From Dermabacteraceae bacterium TAE3-ERU27 (GTDB taxonomy: Bacteria > Actinomycetota > Actinomycetes > Actinomycetales > Dermabacteraceae), in assembly GCA_019218415.1 (NCBI GenBank), contig JAHUUL010000004.1, positions 1-64,000 on the forward strand: a stretch of DNA of 64,000 bases. Direction: 5' to 3'. The notes beneath the pieces were generated by a model. It saw nothing but the letters and a program-made list of their open reading frames with translations. It was not told where the DNA came from and did not search any database. Shown one piece after another: positions 8,394 through 17,344 of this stretch (the stretch's first letter is position 1; every line of letters starts with the position of its first letter). The translations under genes were made by a program, and so were the position numbers.

Positions 8394-11276
8394 GTGGCTA
8401 AGGTCCGCGTTCACGAGCTCGCGAAAGAGCTCGGTCAGACAAGCAAGGTGATCCTGCAGAAACTGCAGGACATGGGGGAGTTCGTGCGCTCCGCCTCGTC
8501 CACCGTAGAAGCACCCGTGGCGCGCCGCCTGCGCGATGCGTTCCCGCAGCAGGAAACCAAGGAAGAGGCCAAGCCCGCAGCGCCCAAGAAGGCAGCCGCG
8601 AAGCCCGCCCCCAAGGAGACCCAGGCCGCTGCCGAGGCGAAGCCCGCTGAGAAGCCTGCGGCTAAGGCCGCTCCGGCAGCACCGAAGCCGGCTGCCAAGC
8701 CCGCCGCGAAGCCCGCGGCCAAGAAGCCCGCTCCGGCCGAGGAAAAGCCGGCCGCTCCGGCCAAGCCGGCTCCGGCCGCTAAGAAGCCCGCTGCCGCCGA
8801 GGCAGCACCCAAGCCCGGCGCTAAGCCGGCACCGAAGCCCGCGCAGCGCGCCGGTGAAGGTCGTCCGCGTCCGGGCAACAACCCGTTCGCTTCCAGCCAG
8901 GGTATGCCCCGTCCGGGCGGTGCCCGCCCACAGAAGCGCGAGGGCGGCCAGGGCGGTCCGCGTCCGGGCAACAACCCGTTCGCTTCCAGCCAGGGTATGC
9001 CCCGTCCGGGCGGTCCGCGTCCGCAGAAGCGCGACGGCGAAGCACGTCCGGCACAGGGCGGCGGCAAGGACGGTTCGCGTCCCGCACCGCGTCCGGGCAT
9101 GCCCCGACCGAACCCCGCCATGATGCAGCAGCACGCGCACGGCGGTCTCGCTGATTCCCAGCAGGCCGGCGGTCGCGGCGGTCGCGGCGGCGCAGGTGGC
9201 CGTGGCGGTGCTCGCGGCGGTCGTGGCGGCGCTCCCGCCAACGGTCCCCGCCCCGGTGGCGGTGGAGCCCCGGCGGGCGGCGGTTTCGCCGGTCGTCCCG
9301 GTGGCGGCGGTCGCGGCGGTCGCGGCGGCACCCAGGGTGCCTTCGGTCGTGGCGGCAAGCCCGCCCGCTCACGTAAGTCGAAGCGCGCGAAGCGTCAGGA
9401 ATTCGAACAGATGCAGTCGCCGGCTCCCGGCGGCGTGCAGATTCCTCGCGGCGACGGCAGCACCGTCATGCGTCTGCGTCGCGGCGCGACCCTGACCGAC
9501 TTCGCCGATCGCATCGACGTAAACCCCGCGTCGCTGATCACCGTGCTGTTTGCGTTCGGTGAGATGGCTACCGCCACGCAGTCGCTGGACGAAGATACGT
9601 TCATGCTTCTCGGCGACGAACTGGGCTACAAGATCCAGTTCGTTTCGCCCGAGGACGAAGAGCGCGAACTGCTCGAGCAGTTCGACATCAACCTGGAAGA
9701 CGAGCTGCTGGAGGAGGACGACGCGGATCGTCTGCCGCGTCCCCCGGTCGTAACCGTTATGGGTCACGTCGACCACGGTAAGACCCGCCTGCTCGACGCC
9801 ATCCGCCACGCCAACGTGATCGACGGCGAAGCGGGCGGCATTACCCAGCACATCGGTGCCTACCAGGTTTCCGTTGACCACGAGGGTGCAGAACGCGCCA
9901 TCACCTTCATCGACACCCCCGGTCACGAGGCGTTCACCGCCATGCGTGCCCGCGGTGCCAAGGCGACCGACATCGCGATCCTGGTTGTCGCGGCGGACGA
10001 CGGCGTAATGCCGCAGACCGTCGAGGCGATCAACCACGCGCAGGCTGCCGACGTGCCGATCGTGGTTGCGGTGAACAAGATCGATAAGCCGGAAGCCAAC
10101 CCGGCAAAGATCCGCCAGCAGCTCACCGAGTACAACCTGGTTGCGGAAGAGTACGGCGGCAACGTCATGTTCGTCGACGTCTCCGCCCGCGAGGGTCTGC
10201 ACATCGACGATCTGCTCGAGGCCGTTCTGCTGACCGCAGACGCTGAGCTGGATCTGCGCGCCAATCCGAACAAGGAAGCCCGTGGCGTGGCCATCGAAGC
10301 GAACCTGGACCGCGGTCGCGGCCCGGTCGTTACGGTCCTGGTCGAGCAGGGAACCCTGCACGTCGGAGACGCGATCGTCTGTGGCTCCGGCCACGGCCGT
10401 GTGCGTGCCATGCTGGACGAGAACGGCGAGAACATGAACGAGGCAGGCCCGGCGCGTCCGGTGCAGGTCCTCGGCCTCACCTCCGTTCCCGGCGCGGGCG
10501 ACAGCTTCCTGGTGGCTCACGACGAGCGCACCGCCCGTCAGATCGCGGAGAAGCGTGCCGCCGCGCAGCGTGCCGCCGCGCTCTCCAAGACCCGTAAGCG
10601 CATCAGCCTGGAAGACATCAACCAGGCGATGGCTCAGGGCAAGGTTGAGACCCTCAACCTGATCCTGAAGGGCGATGCCTCCGGCTCCGTTGAGGCGCTG
10701 GAAGAGGCCCTGCTGCAGATCGACGTGGGCGAGGAAGTGCAGCTGCGCATCATCGACCGCGGCGTCGGCGCTATCACGATGAACAACATCAACCTGGCCG
10801 TCGCTTCGGACGCGGTGATCGTTGGCTTCAACGTGCGCGCCGAGGGCCAGAACGCCGACTACGCGGATCGCGAAGGCGTGGAGATCAAGTACTACTCGGT
10901 CATCTACCAGGCGATCGACGAGATCGAGCAGGCCCTCACCGGCATGCTCAAGCCGATCTACGAAGAGACCGAGCTGGGCAGCGCGGAAATCCGCGAGATC
11001 TTCCGCTCCTCGAAGTTCGGCAACATCGCCGGTTCGATCGTGCGCTCCGGCGAGATCCGCCGCGGATCCAAGTCCCGCATCACCCGCGACGGCGTCGTCA
11101 TCGCGGAGAACGTGGAGATCGCGGGCCTGCGTCGCTTCAAGGACGACGTCACCGAAGTACGCGACGGTTACGAGTGCGGTATCAACCTGGGCTCGTTCAA
11201 CGACCTGCGCGTCGGCGACATGATCACCACCTACGAGATGCGCGAAAAGCCGCGCACCGACGTAAAGAAGAAGTAG
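8394..11276 (+). CDS. infB: Translation initiation factor IF-2
   Basis: 960 residues. A GTPase that places initiator tRNA on the 30S subunit and promotes subunit joining. The N-terminal IF2_N domain (1-50, [21 protein letters not shown]) is followed by a Lys/Pro/Ala-rich then Gly/Arg-rich linker (about 55-330), a second IF2_N-like segment (about 360-430), the G domain with GHVDHGKT near residue 457, DTPGHEAF and NKID, then beta-barrel domains and C2. The GTG start is preceded by AGACAGGAG. The linker contains a 31-residue tandem duplication (annotated separately). Long low-complexity linkers are common in actinobacterial IF-2. Confidence 0.97.
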   Translation: MAKVRVHELAKELGQTSKVILQKLQDMGEFVRSASSTVEAPVARRLRDAFPQQETKEEAKPAAPKKAAAKPAPKETQAAAEAKPAEKPAAKAAPAAPKPAAKPAAKPAAKKPAPAEEKPAAPAKPAPAAKKPAAAEAAPKPGAKPAPKPAQRAGEGRPRPGNNPFASSQGMPRPGGARPQKREGGQGGPRPGNNPFASSQGMPRPGGPRPQKRDGEARPAQGGGKDGSRPAPRPGMPRPNPAMMQQHAHGGLADSQQAGGRGGRGGAGGRGGARGGRGGAPANGPRPGGGGAPAGGGFAGRPGGGGRGGRGGTQGAFGRGGKPARSRKSKRAKRQEFEQMQSPAPGGVQIPRGDGSTVMRLRRGATLTDFADRIDVNPASLITVLFAFGEMATATQSLDEDTFMLLGDELGYKIQFVSPEDEERELLEQFDINLEDELLEEDDADRLPRPPVVTVMGHVDHGKTRLLDAIRHANVIDGEAGGITQHIGAYQVSVDHEGAERAITFIDTPGHEAFTAMRARGAKATDIAILVVAADDGVMPQTVEAINHAQAADVPIVVAVNKIDKPEANPAKIRQQLTEYNLVAEEYGGNVMFVDVSAREGLHIDDLLEAVLLTADAELDLRANPNKEARGVAIEANLDRGRGPVVTVLVEQGTLHVGDAIVCGSGHGRVRAMLDENGENMNEAGPARPVQVLGLTSVPGAGDSFLVAHDERTARQIAEKRAAAQRAAALSKTRKRISLEDINQAMAQGKVETLNLILKGDASGSVEALEEALLQIDVGEEVQLRIIDRGVGAITMNNINLAVASDAVIVGFNVRAEGQNADYADREGVEIKYYSVIYQAIDEIEQALTGMLKPIYEETELGSAEIREIFRSSKFGNIAGSIVRSGEIRRGSKSRITRDGVVIAENVEIAGLRRFKDDVTEVRDGYECGINLGSFNDLRVGDMITTYEMREKPRTDVKKK
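8865..9040 (+). repeat. 93-bp tandem duplication inside infB linker
   Basis: Two copies with a 93-bp period begin at 8865 and 8958. The first 57 bases are identical, encoding the [19 protein letters not shown] unit; the remainder (…PQKR) has diverged slightly. The 93-bp period is a multiple of three, so the reading frame is kept. It adds 31 residues to the flexible IF-2 linker. Confidence 0.85.
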
Positions 11277-11312
11277 CCGTCCCGGTCCTCTGACAGGACC
11301 ACGGCAGAAGAC

Positions 11313-11351
11313 GCGGCCTTCCTCCCTCAACACCCGAGGGAGGAAGGCCGC
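11313..11351 (+). terminator. Long hairpin terminator after infB
   Basis: A 16-bp perfect stem (GCGGCCTTCCTCCCTC / GAGGGAGGAAGGCCGC) with a 7-nt loop lies 36 nt after infB. A smaller hairpin GGTCCT…AGGACC precedes it at 11284-11300. There is no T-run after it, so some read-through into the methylase gene is possible. Confidence 0.7.
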
Positions 11352-11387
11352 GGCCTATACCAAGACAGGCGGGGGAGAGAAAACAAC

Positions 11388-12452
11388 ATGGGGCAGCGCT
11401 GGCTACTACTGCGGGCACCCTCCAGCAACCGGGTCTACACGGCGGAAGCCGCGGCCATCGGTGCCAGGGAGGCGGCCCTGCTGGGGGAGGCGTTCACCTC
11501 CCGGATGCTCGATGCCGCACCCGCTACCGTTGCGGGGGTCGAATACCTGGCGCTGACCGTGCCCGGTGAAAGCGAAGCTGACGACAAGCTGCGCACCGCC
11601 CTGGCCTACCACTCTTCCGCCTACGCGCTTTTTGTGGAGGAAACCGACGGCAGGCTGCTACCGCTGGCGTTAGAACGCCGCGTAAACCATCCGAGCGATC
11701 TGATTTCCCAGCTCAAATACGTCGGCAAAACCAATGAGCAGTTCACGCAGATGATGGTCAACGCCGCCGCCTGCGCGAGCGATAACCCGTCGGCCCTGCT
11801 TGACGGCAGCCTGCGCCTGCTGGACCCCGTCTGCGGCCGCGGCACCACCCTGAACGTGGCGCTCTCCCTGGGGCTCAGCCCGGTAGGCGTAGACATCGAC
11901 GCCAAAGACGCGGAAGCCTACCGCGCGTTTCTCACCACCTGGCTGCGCAATCACCGCTATAAGCACACCGCGCAGGCGGGGCGCCTCAGCAGCAACGGCA
12001 AGGTGCACGGGCAAACCTTCCAGGCCGAATTCGCTCAGGACAAGGCCGCGCAAAAGGCCGGTCTTTCCCAGCACCTCACGCTGCACACCTGCGATACGAC
12101 CCTGGTCGGCACCCTGCTCCCAGCCGGGAAAACCGACGTGGTGGTGGCCGACCTTCCCTACGGCGTGCAGCACGGGGCGCGCACCGACAAGCTCAGCCGC
12201 AGCCCGCTAGAACTGCTGAGTCGCGCCCTGCCGGGCTGGCGGCGCGCGCTCCGCAAGGGCGGCGCGATGGCACTGGCGGTAAACCTAAAAACCACGCCGC
12301 ACGACGAACTGTACGCAGTTTGCGCGGAGGCCGGTCTAAAACCGCGCTGGCCGGACCGGGTGGGGGAAATGCGCCACCGGGTAGATAATGCAATTGAAAG
12401 GGACATCTCCCTGCTCGTCAGGGACGACTACCCCGCACAGACCACAAACTGA
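11388..12452 (+). CDS. TRM11-family / UPF0020-like SAM-dependent RNA methyltransferase (putative)
   Basis: 354 residues. The C-terminal two-thirds is a Rossmann methyltransferase: motif I appears as LDPVCGRGTTLNVAL near residues 146-160, the acidic SAM-ribose residue as GVDID, and catalytic motif IV as ADLPYGVQHG near 251-260, a D/N-x-P-Y form typical of amino-group (m2G-type) RNA methylases. The segment KYVGKTNEQFTQMMVNAA just before motif I is typical of TRM11-like proteins. Residues 1-100 may form a substrate-recognition domain; I cannot confirm a THUMP fold. It lies between infB and rbfA, where many actinobacteria encode the small DUF503/YlxP protein, so a tRNA or rRNA target is plausible. 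GGGGGAGAG lies upstream of the ATG. Confidence 0.75.
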   Translation: MGQRWLLLRAPSSNRVYTAEAAAIGAREAALLGEAFTSRMLDAAPATVAGVEYLALTVPGESEADDKLRTALAYHSSAYALFVEETDGRLLPLALERRVNHPSDLISQLKYVGKTNEQFTQMMVNAAACASDNPSALLDGSLRLLDPVCGRGTTLNVALSLGLSPVGVDIDAKDAEAYRAFLTTWLRNHRYKHTAQAGRLSSNGKVHGQTFQAEFAQDKAAQKAGLSQHLTLHTCDTTLVGTLLPAGKTDVVVADLPYGVQHGARTDKLSRSPLELLSRALPGWRRALRKGGAMALAVNLKTTPHDELYAVCAEAGLKPRWPDRVGEMRHRVDNAIERDISLLVRDDYPAQTTN

Positions 12453-12463
12453 AAGGACACCCG

Positions 12464-12904
12464 ATGGTAGATAAGGCACGCGCCGCCCGCCTGGCGGATC
12501 GCATCAAGCAGATAGTTGCCCGCGCCCTGGAAAAGCGGGTGAAGGACCCGCGCCTCGGGTTCGTCACGATTACCGACGCCCGCGTCACCGGAGACCTGCA
12601 GCACGCCACCCTCTTCTACACCGTTTTCGGTAGCGAGGAAGAGCGCGCGGGGACCGCCGCCGCCCTCGAATCCGCCAAGGGAATGCTGCGTTCCGAAGTC
12701 GGCAAGCAGATCGGTATTCGCCTCACCCCGAGCCTTGAGTTCGTGGCCGACGCGATCCCGGAAAACGCCGCTCACATCGACGACCTGCTGGTGCAGGCCC
12801 GGATGCGTGACGCCGAGCTGGAACGCTCCCGCGAGGGCGGGAGCTATGCCGGTGACGCCGATCCTTACCGGGTCGCCGAAGAGGACGACGAAGACGAGGC
12901 GTAG
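12464..12904 (+). CDS. rbfA: Ribosome-binding factor A
   Basis: 146 residues. A 30S maturation and cold-adaptation factor with a type II KH fold. The family core is clear: ADRIKQIVARALEKRVKDPRLGFVTIT, then DLQHATLFYTVFG and a RLTPSLEFVADAIPENAAHIDDLL segment. A short acidic tail (EEDDEDEA) closes the protein. A GAAAGGAC ribosome-binding site precedes the ATG. The stop codon shares one base with the GTG of truB, so the two genes are translationally coupled. Confidence 0.95.
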   Translation: MVDKARAARLADRIKQIVARALEKRVKDPRLGFVTITDARVTGDLQHATLFYTVFGSEEERAGTAAALESAKGMLRSEVGKQIGIRLTPSLEFVADAIPENAAHIDDLLVQARMRDAELERSREGGSYAGDADPYRVAEEDDEDEA

Positions 12905-13815
12905 TGGCTGTTACGCGCGCGCACGGCATCTGCCTGCTCGATAAGCCCCAGGAATGGACCAGCCACGACGTGGTTGGTAGGATGCGCCGAGTGGCAGGCA
13001 CCCGCAAGGTCGGCCACGCAGGCACCCTGGACCCGATGGCAACCGGGCTGCTGGTTGCCGGTATCGGCCAGGGGACCCGCCTGCTCACCTACCTGGTGGG
13101 CGCCGACAAAACCTACACCGCCACCATCCGCGTCGGCCAAGCCACAACCACTGATGATGCCGAGGGTGAAGCGCTGGGAGAAGCGGTGGACGCCACCGGC
13201 TTCTCAGACGAGCGCGTCGCCAGCGCGGTGTCGGCCCTGACCGGGGAGATCATGCAGGTGCCCAGCGCCGTCTCCGCCATCAAGGTGGACGGTCAGCGCG
13301 CCTACGCCAGGGTACGGGCGGGGGAGGACGTGCAGCTCGCCGCTCGCCCCATTACGGTGCATGGGTTTGCGGTGTCGGCCAGACGCGAAGAGGGGCCGTT
13401 CCTCGACCTAGACGTCGAGGTTTCGTGCAGCTCCGGCACCTATATCCGGGCGCTAGCGCGCGACCTCGGGCAGGCGTTGGACGGTAGCGGGGCGCACCTC
13501 ACCGCGCTGCGGCGTACGCAGGTAGGTCCGTTTACGGTAGCGCAGGCCAGCCCGGTACCGCCGCGCGGCGAGGACGATGTAACCCTGCCCGTCATGGGGC
13601 TGGGGGAGACGGCGGCTGCGGTACTCACCTCCGTAACCGTCAGCGAGGCCGACGCGAGGGCCCTCACGTTCGGTCAGCGTCCCGCCTACAGCGGGCCTGC
13701 CGGGGCGCAGACGGTGGCCGTACTGGACACCGAGGGCAGGCTCGTGAGCATCGCCCGAGTGCGCGAGGACAAGCTGGCACCGAAGCTGGTTATCCCGGAA
13801 GAAGCGCGTAGCTAA
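12904..13815 (+). CDS. truB: tRNA pseudouridine-55 synthase
   Basis: 303 residues. Converts uridine 55 in the T-loop of tRNAs to pseudouridine. The N-terminal catalytic region shows GICLLDKPQEWTSHDVV, then GHAGTLDPMATGLL with the catalytic Asp near residue 42, and later the VSCSSGTYIRALARDLG motif. The C-terminal PUA-like extension is of the actinobacterial type. The GTG start overlaps the rbfA stop by one base. A bidirectional terminator follows. Confidence 0.96.
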   Translation: MAVTRAHGICLLDKPQEWTSHDVVGRMRRVAGTRKVGHAGTLDPMATGLLVAGIGQGTRLLTYLVGADKTYTATIRVGQATTTDDAEGEALGEAVDATGFSDERVASAVSALTGEIMQVPSAVSAIKVDGQRAYARVRAGEDVQLAARPITVHGFAVSARREEGPFLDLDVEVSCSSGTYIRALARDLGQALDGSGAHLTALRRTQVGPFTVAQASPVPPRGEDDVTLPVMGLGETAAAVLTSVTVSEADARALTFGQRPAYSGPAGAQTVAVLDTEGRLVSIARVREDKLAPKLVIPEEARS

Positions 13816-13852
13816 CCCCGGCAAGCAGCAGCCCGCAAAACGGCTTTTAACT

Positions 13853-13894
13853 GCGAAAGGGCGGCCCCCCAATTCTGGGGAGCCGCCCTTTCGC
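13853..13894. terminator. Symmetric bidirectional terminator (truB / L,D-transpeptidase)
   Basis: GCGAAAGGGCGGC at 13853-13865 is mirrored by GCCGCCCTTTCGC at 13882-13894, with an inner CCCC/GGGG pair. A-rich and T-rich flanks inside the stem let it end transcription from both converging genes. Confidence 0.85.
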
Positions 13895-13921
13895 TTTGCC
13901 CGCTAGCGGGCGTGTAACCGC

Positions 13922-15568
13922 TTAGAAGTGGGTGCGTACTACCGTGCCGTAGGTCGTGTGGTCGTAGACCCACTTGGCGTCCGAAACCGACATGTTGATG
14001 CAGCCGTGGGAACCGGAGTAGCCGAACGACTTGCGCCAGTATGCGCCGTGGATCGCGTAACCGCCCTTGAAGTACATGACCCAGGGAACGTCCTTGGTGT
14101 AGTAGTACAGCGGGTGATCCTTCGGGTAGCGCGCCTCGTTAGTCATGTCCTGCTTCTCGAGGCGGTGGTAGATCTTGAAGGTGCCCAGGGTGGTTTCCCA
14201 GTCCTTCTTGCCGTCCACGATCTTGCGGGGACCAAACACCACGTTGGTGCCGTTGTAGACGGTCAGGGTCTTCTTCGTTAGATCGATGTCTACCCAGTTA
14301 GCGCCCGGCTTTACTTCCTTGGGAACCTGCACGCCGGAAGCCTGCTCGGTCTTTTCTTCCTCCGCCGCGGGCTGCTTTTCTTCCTTCTTCTTGGCTTCTT
14401 CGTCCGCCTTCTTCTTGGCCTCTTCCTCGGCCTTCTTCTTGGCTTCCTCTTCCGCCTTCTTCTTTTCGTCTTCCTTGGGTGCCTTCTCCTGCACCACCTT
14501 CGCCTTAACGGGCTTGGTGACGAGTCCGGCAGCTAGCGGGGTCTTGTTTTCGAGCGCGGTGACGATCTGGTTTACCAGCTCCTGTTCGCCGCTTACCTCG
14601 ACACCGTCCTTCTTCTGGGTGATTACCTTGACCACCTTGCCGGAGTCATCAACCAGTTCCTTGCCATCTACCGGCTTGACTGCGGCCTTACGGGCGAAGG
14701 AGGCGACATCGCTCGCGATGGCGGAGCGATCAACGGTGGCCACGAAACCGGTGCCTTCGGCATTCGTATCGACCTTGATCCAGCTTTCCATCTGCTTCGG
14801 TCCGACATGCCAGGAACGGTCGCCAGCGCTCAGACGCAGATTGGTGGCGAAAGTCTGGTTAAGCTCTGCGGCGGCGGTTTTGGCCGCCTCGTCGCTCAGG
14901 CGCGGGTTAACCTCGCGCACATCAGCCTTCAGGCTGAAATCCTTGAGCGATGCGGCGTTATCGCGTACCTGCGCGGTCAGGCCGTCAACGTCGAGTCCCT
15001 GGCCTGCCTGACCGGGGACGACTTCCCAGGCACCGCTTTCCTCATTGAACTTGAGGGCCGCGTCCTGGGCCTTCTTCTTGTCGGCCGGGATCAGTCCCTG
15101 CGCCCAGGCGGCAAGGGTCTTTTCGTCTACCTTGACGACAGGCTTGCCTTCGCGGCCCTTCCCCAGGTAGCTGGAAAACACTTCCGTAATTGAGGGGTCC
15201 TTGGCGATTAGTCCCTGCACGGTCGCAGCGTTATCGACGGAGATTCCGAGGTCTTTGAAGCTCGCGGTGTGTTCCTTGCCGTCCACGTTAACCGTGACCT
15301 TGGTGGATTCAGCCTGCTTGGCAACGAGCTGCTCGATCTCGGCAGCGCTCTGGCCGCCCACATCGGTACCCATGAAAAGGGTTCCGGGAAGGGCCCGGCC
15401 ATCGAACTGGCGGGCGTGTGCGATACCCCCGCCAACCAGTGCCACAGCACCCGCCAGAAGGAGTGCCAGGAGAATCAGGAGGGCGCGCTTTCCACGGCGG
15501 CCTTCACCCTCGGGCAGGGGCTGCTCGAGGTGACCGTTGTCGAACTGCTGCGTCATTTGTACTCGCAA
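13922..15568 (-). CDS. L,D-transpeptidase (YkuD) with PG-binding region and coiled Lys/Glu linker
   Basis: 548 residues. A membrane-anchored cell-wall enzyme predicted to form 3-3 peptidoglycan cross-links or to attach proteins. Layout: cytosolic N-terminus, one transmembrane helix (about 29-51, LLILLALLLAGAVALVGGG), putative peptidoglycan-binding domains (about 55-340), a Lys/Glu/Ala repeat linker (about 359-408, units of AEEEAKKK), and the YkuD domain (about 420-548). The catalytic motif is visible as IHGAYW followed by SHGCINMS, with His521, Gly522 and the nucleophile Cys523. It starts at the upstream GTG or at the internal ATG (MTQQFDNG) four residues later. It is transcribed against truB and divergently from ribF. 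Confidence 0.9.
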   Translation of the reverse strand: MRVQMTQQFDNGHLEQPLPEGEGRRGKRALLILLALLLAGAVALVGGGIAHARQFDGRALPGTLFMGTDVGGQSAAEIEQLVAKQAESTKVTVNVDGKEHTASFKDLGISVDNAATVQGLIAKDPSITEVFSSYLGKGREGKPVVKVDEKTLAAWAQGLIPADKKKAQDAALKFNEESGAWEVVPGQAGQGLDVDGLTAQVRDNAASLKDFSLKADVREVNPRLSDEAAKTAAAELNQTFATNLRLSAGDRSWHVGPKQMESWIKVDTNAEGTGFVATVDRSAIASDVASFARKAAVKPVDGKELVDDSGKVVKVITQKKDGVEVSGEQELVNQIVTALENKTPLAAGLVTKPVKAKVVQEKAPKEDEKKKAEEEAKKKAEEEAKKKADEEAKKKEEKQPAAEEEKTEQASGVQVPKEVKPGANWVDIDLTKKTLTVYNGTNVVFGPRKIVDGKKDWETTLGTFKIYHRLEKQDMTNEARYPKDHPLYYYTKDVPWVMYFKGGYAIHGAYWRKSFGYSGSHGCINMSVSDAKWVYDHTTYGTVVRTHF

Positions 15569-15736
15569 TCTTGAAGGTTTCTTTACACTTCATGATGACT
15601 CTATAGGGAAACTTTTACCAGCCTACTCGAGCGCTAATGACCTCACACCCCGCTTTGCTGCAGTTCTGATCACGTTTACAGGAAAACGGCGCGCTACAGT
15701 GGTGCAGGCCCCGCAACCGAACGACTGGAAAACAAC

Positions 15737-16765
15737 GTGAGCACTTTTTCCCTGTGGCTTGACGCCGCGGACGTAACCCCGCAGATCCCCGGCAGCGTTG
15801 TCACGATAGGCAACTTCGACGGCGTGCACAGGGGGCACCAGCACCTGCTGGAGCAGGTGCTGCGCAGGGTGGAAGAGACCGACGGTGACGGTGAAGAGCT
15901 TTGGCCCGTGGCCGTCACCTTCCGGCCGCATCCGCGGCACGCGATGGGGCCGACGGGCGCGCCGCCGCTGATCTATTCCTACGAGCAGCGCAACGAACTG
16001 CTGCGCTTTTACGGCATGCGGGCAGTGCTGGAGCTGCCCTTCACCCGCGAATTCGCGGCGCTCACGCCGGAAGATTTCGTGCGCCGCTACCTGGTAGAGG
16101 CCCTGCGCGCGAAGGTGGTTGTGCTCGGGGAGGATGCTCGCTTCGGTAGGCGTAACGCGGGCAGCGTGGAAACGATGCGTGAACTGGGCGAAAAATACGG
16201 CTTCACCACTGTCGTGGTGGAGGACCTGCTCGACGCGTGCGGCCAGCGCTACTCCTCGACCCGCGTGCGCGAAGCCGTGCTGGAGGGGGACATCGCCCTG
16301 ACGAACGAGCTCCTCGGGCGGCCCCACAGCGTAAGCGACACGGTGCACCACGGCTACAAGCGCGGCCGCGAGCTGGGATTCCCGACCGCCAATCTCGGCT
16401 CCCTGCCGGACGGGCTGATCCCCGCCGACGGCGTGTACGCAGGATTGGTCACCGTCACGGAGCCTGCTCCGGGCTGCGCGGAACGGGGAGACGACATCGC
16501 GGGTGCTCCCGCCACCATTTCCATCGGCACGAACCCGACCTTCGAGACGGAGGGGCGTCCCGCGCGCACGGTGGAGGCGTACGTCCACGGCAGGCACGAT
16601 CTGGACCTGTACGACAGCGTGATTCGCATTGATTTCCTGGCCTATCAGCGACCGACGCTGCGTTTTCCGTCAGTGGAATCCCTGGTGGCGCAGATGGCGG
16701 AAGATAAGGCTGTGACCTCACGCACGATAGAGGAGCTGGCCCCGGGCCTCGGCGGGCGTGCTTGA
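15737..16765 (+). CDS. ribF: Bifunctional riboflavin kinase / FAD synthetase
   Basis: 342 residues. Phosphorylates riboflavin to FMN and adenylylates FMN to FAD. The N-terminal nucleotidyltransferase domain has GNFDGVHRGHQHLL (residues about 23-36) and GEDARFGRRNAG near 133; the sequence YSSTRVREAV ends that domain. The C-terminal kinase domain contains HGYKRGRELGFPTANL and AYVHGRHDLDLYDS. The GTG start is preceded by a 168-bp divergent gap shared with the L,D-transpeptidase gene, in which TACAGT (about 15693) could be its -10 box. It lies between truB and rpsO as in many actinobacteria. Confidence 0.96.
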   Translation: MSTFSLWLDAADVTPQIPGSVVTIGNFDGVHRGHQHLLEQVLRRVEETDGDGEELWPVAVTFRPHPRHAMGPTGAPPLIYSYEQRNELLRFYGMRAVLELPFTREFAALTPEDFVRRYLVEALRAKVVVLGEDARFGRRNAGSVETMRELGEKYGFTTVVVEDLLDACGQRYSSTRVREAVLEGDIALTNELLGRPHSVSDTVHHGYKRGRELGFPTANLGSLPDGLIPADGVYAGLVTVTEPAPGCAERGDDIAGAPATISIGTNPTFETEGRPARTVEAYVHGRHDLDLYDSVIRIDFLAYQRPTLRFPSVESLVAQMAEDKAVTSRTIEELAPGLGGRA

Positions 16766-16890
16766 TAGGGTTAGAGAGCCGTTAGATCGGCCGCGGATGG
16801 TTCGCGCCCAGTAAATGGGGGCGGACAAACAGAGAGAGCACGGGTGAACAGGCCCCGTAGCGCCGCGCAACAAGATGAATGGAGAACCGA

Positions 16891-17160
16891 GTGGCCCTCG
16901 ACTCTGCAGCTAAGCAGGCGATCATGAAGGAATACGCGACTACTGAGGGTGACACCGGTTCGCCCGAGGTTCAGGTGGCTCTTCTTTCCCACCGCATCAA
17001 GTACCTCACCGAGCACCTCAAGACTCACAAGCACGATCACCACTCGCGTCGTGGTCTGATGCTTCTGGTCGGTCAGCGCAAGCGCCTGCTGGGCTACCTG
17101 CAGGAAGTAGACATCGAGCGTTACCGCTCGCTGATTAAGCGTCTCGGCCTGCGCCGATAA
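16891..17160 (+). CDS. rpsO: Small ribosomal subunit protein uS15
   Basis: 89 residues, the standard S15 length. It binds 16S rRNA helices 20-22 early in 30S assembly. The sequence [20 protein letters not shown] and the [14 protein letters not shown] segment are diagnostic. I chose the GTG at 16891 because it gives the canonical N-terminus and has GGAG six bases upstream; an in-frame ATG at 16879 would add four residues and would include that ribosome-binding site. It is followed by a strong terminator and then pnp, the conserved rpsO-pnp pair. Confidence 0.97.
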   Translation: MALDSAAKQAIMKEYATTEGDTGSPEVQVALLSHRIKYLTEHLKTHKHDHHSRRGLMLLVGQRKRLLGYLQEVDIERYRSLIKRLGLRR

Positions 17161-17167
17161 CCTAGAG

Positions 17168-17203
17168 ACCGCCGCCCTCCCGCACGGGAGAGCGGCGGTT
17201 TTT
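17168..17203 (+). terminator. Rho-independent terminator after rpsO
   Basis: ACCGCCGCCCTCCCG pairs with CGGGAG and GCGGCGGT (small bulge), followed by TTTTT, starting 8 nt after the rpsO stop. Confidence 0.88.
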
Positions 17204-17224
17204 CCACCGCAAGAAAAAGCAAGA

Positions 17225-17336
17225 CAGAAGGACACCGGCTGGATCGGTCTTCGGCAGTGACCGCCGCGATATACGCATACGCGACGATGACTGACGATGA
17301 CCGGTACGGGGTGTCACAAAGCATTACCGCAAGGAG
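17225..17336 (+). ncRNA. Probable Actino-pnp leader RNA (cis-regulatory)
   Basis: The 140-nt gap between the rpsO terminator and pnp has no coding signal but can fold: GACACC at 17231-17236 pairs with GGTGTC at 17310-17315, enclosing CGGTCTTCGGCAGTGACCG and further GCG/CGC pairs. A conserved structured element named Actino-pnp is known upstream of pnp in Actinomycetales, and position and pairing fit it. I cannot score it against the covariance model. The pnp ribosome-binding site AAGGAGG (17331-17337) lies at its 3' edge, so folding could influence translation or RNase processing. Confidence 0.55.
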
Positions 17337-17344
17337 GAACCTCA

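Noticed and set aside
8865-9040. Possible CRISPR-like repeats
   Set aside because: Only two copies, coding and in frame with infB; no spacers or cas genes.
8536-9123. Arg/Pro-rich frame within the infB linker resembling a basic low-complexity protein
   Set aside because: An alternate frame of repetitive GC-rich linker DNA; no ribosome-binding site.
9369-11333. 654-codon minus-strand open frame antisense to infB
   Set aside because: It lies wholly opposite a recognisable IF-2 gene, is rich in Val/Ala/Asp/Gly as expected from the GC-rich third positions of the opposite strand, and has no family motif.
16879-16890. ATG at 16879 as the rpsO start
   Set aside because: It would add four residues atypical of S15 and include the GGAG ribosome-binding site of the GTG at 16891.
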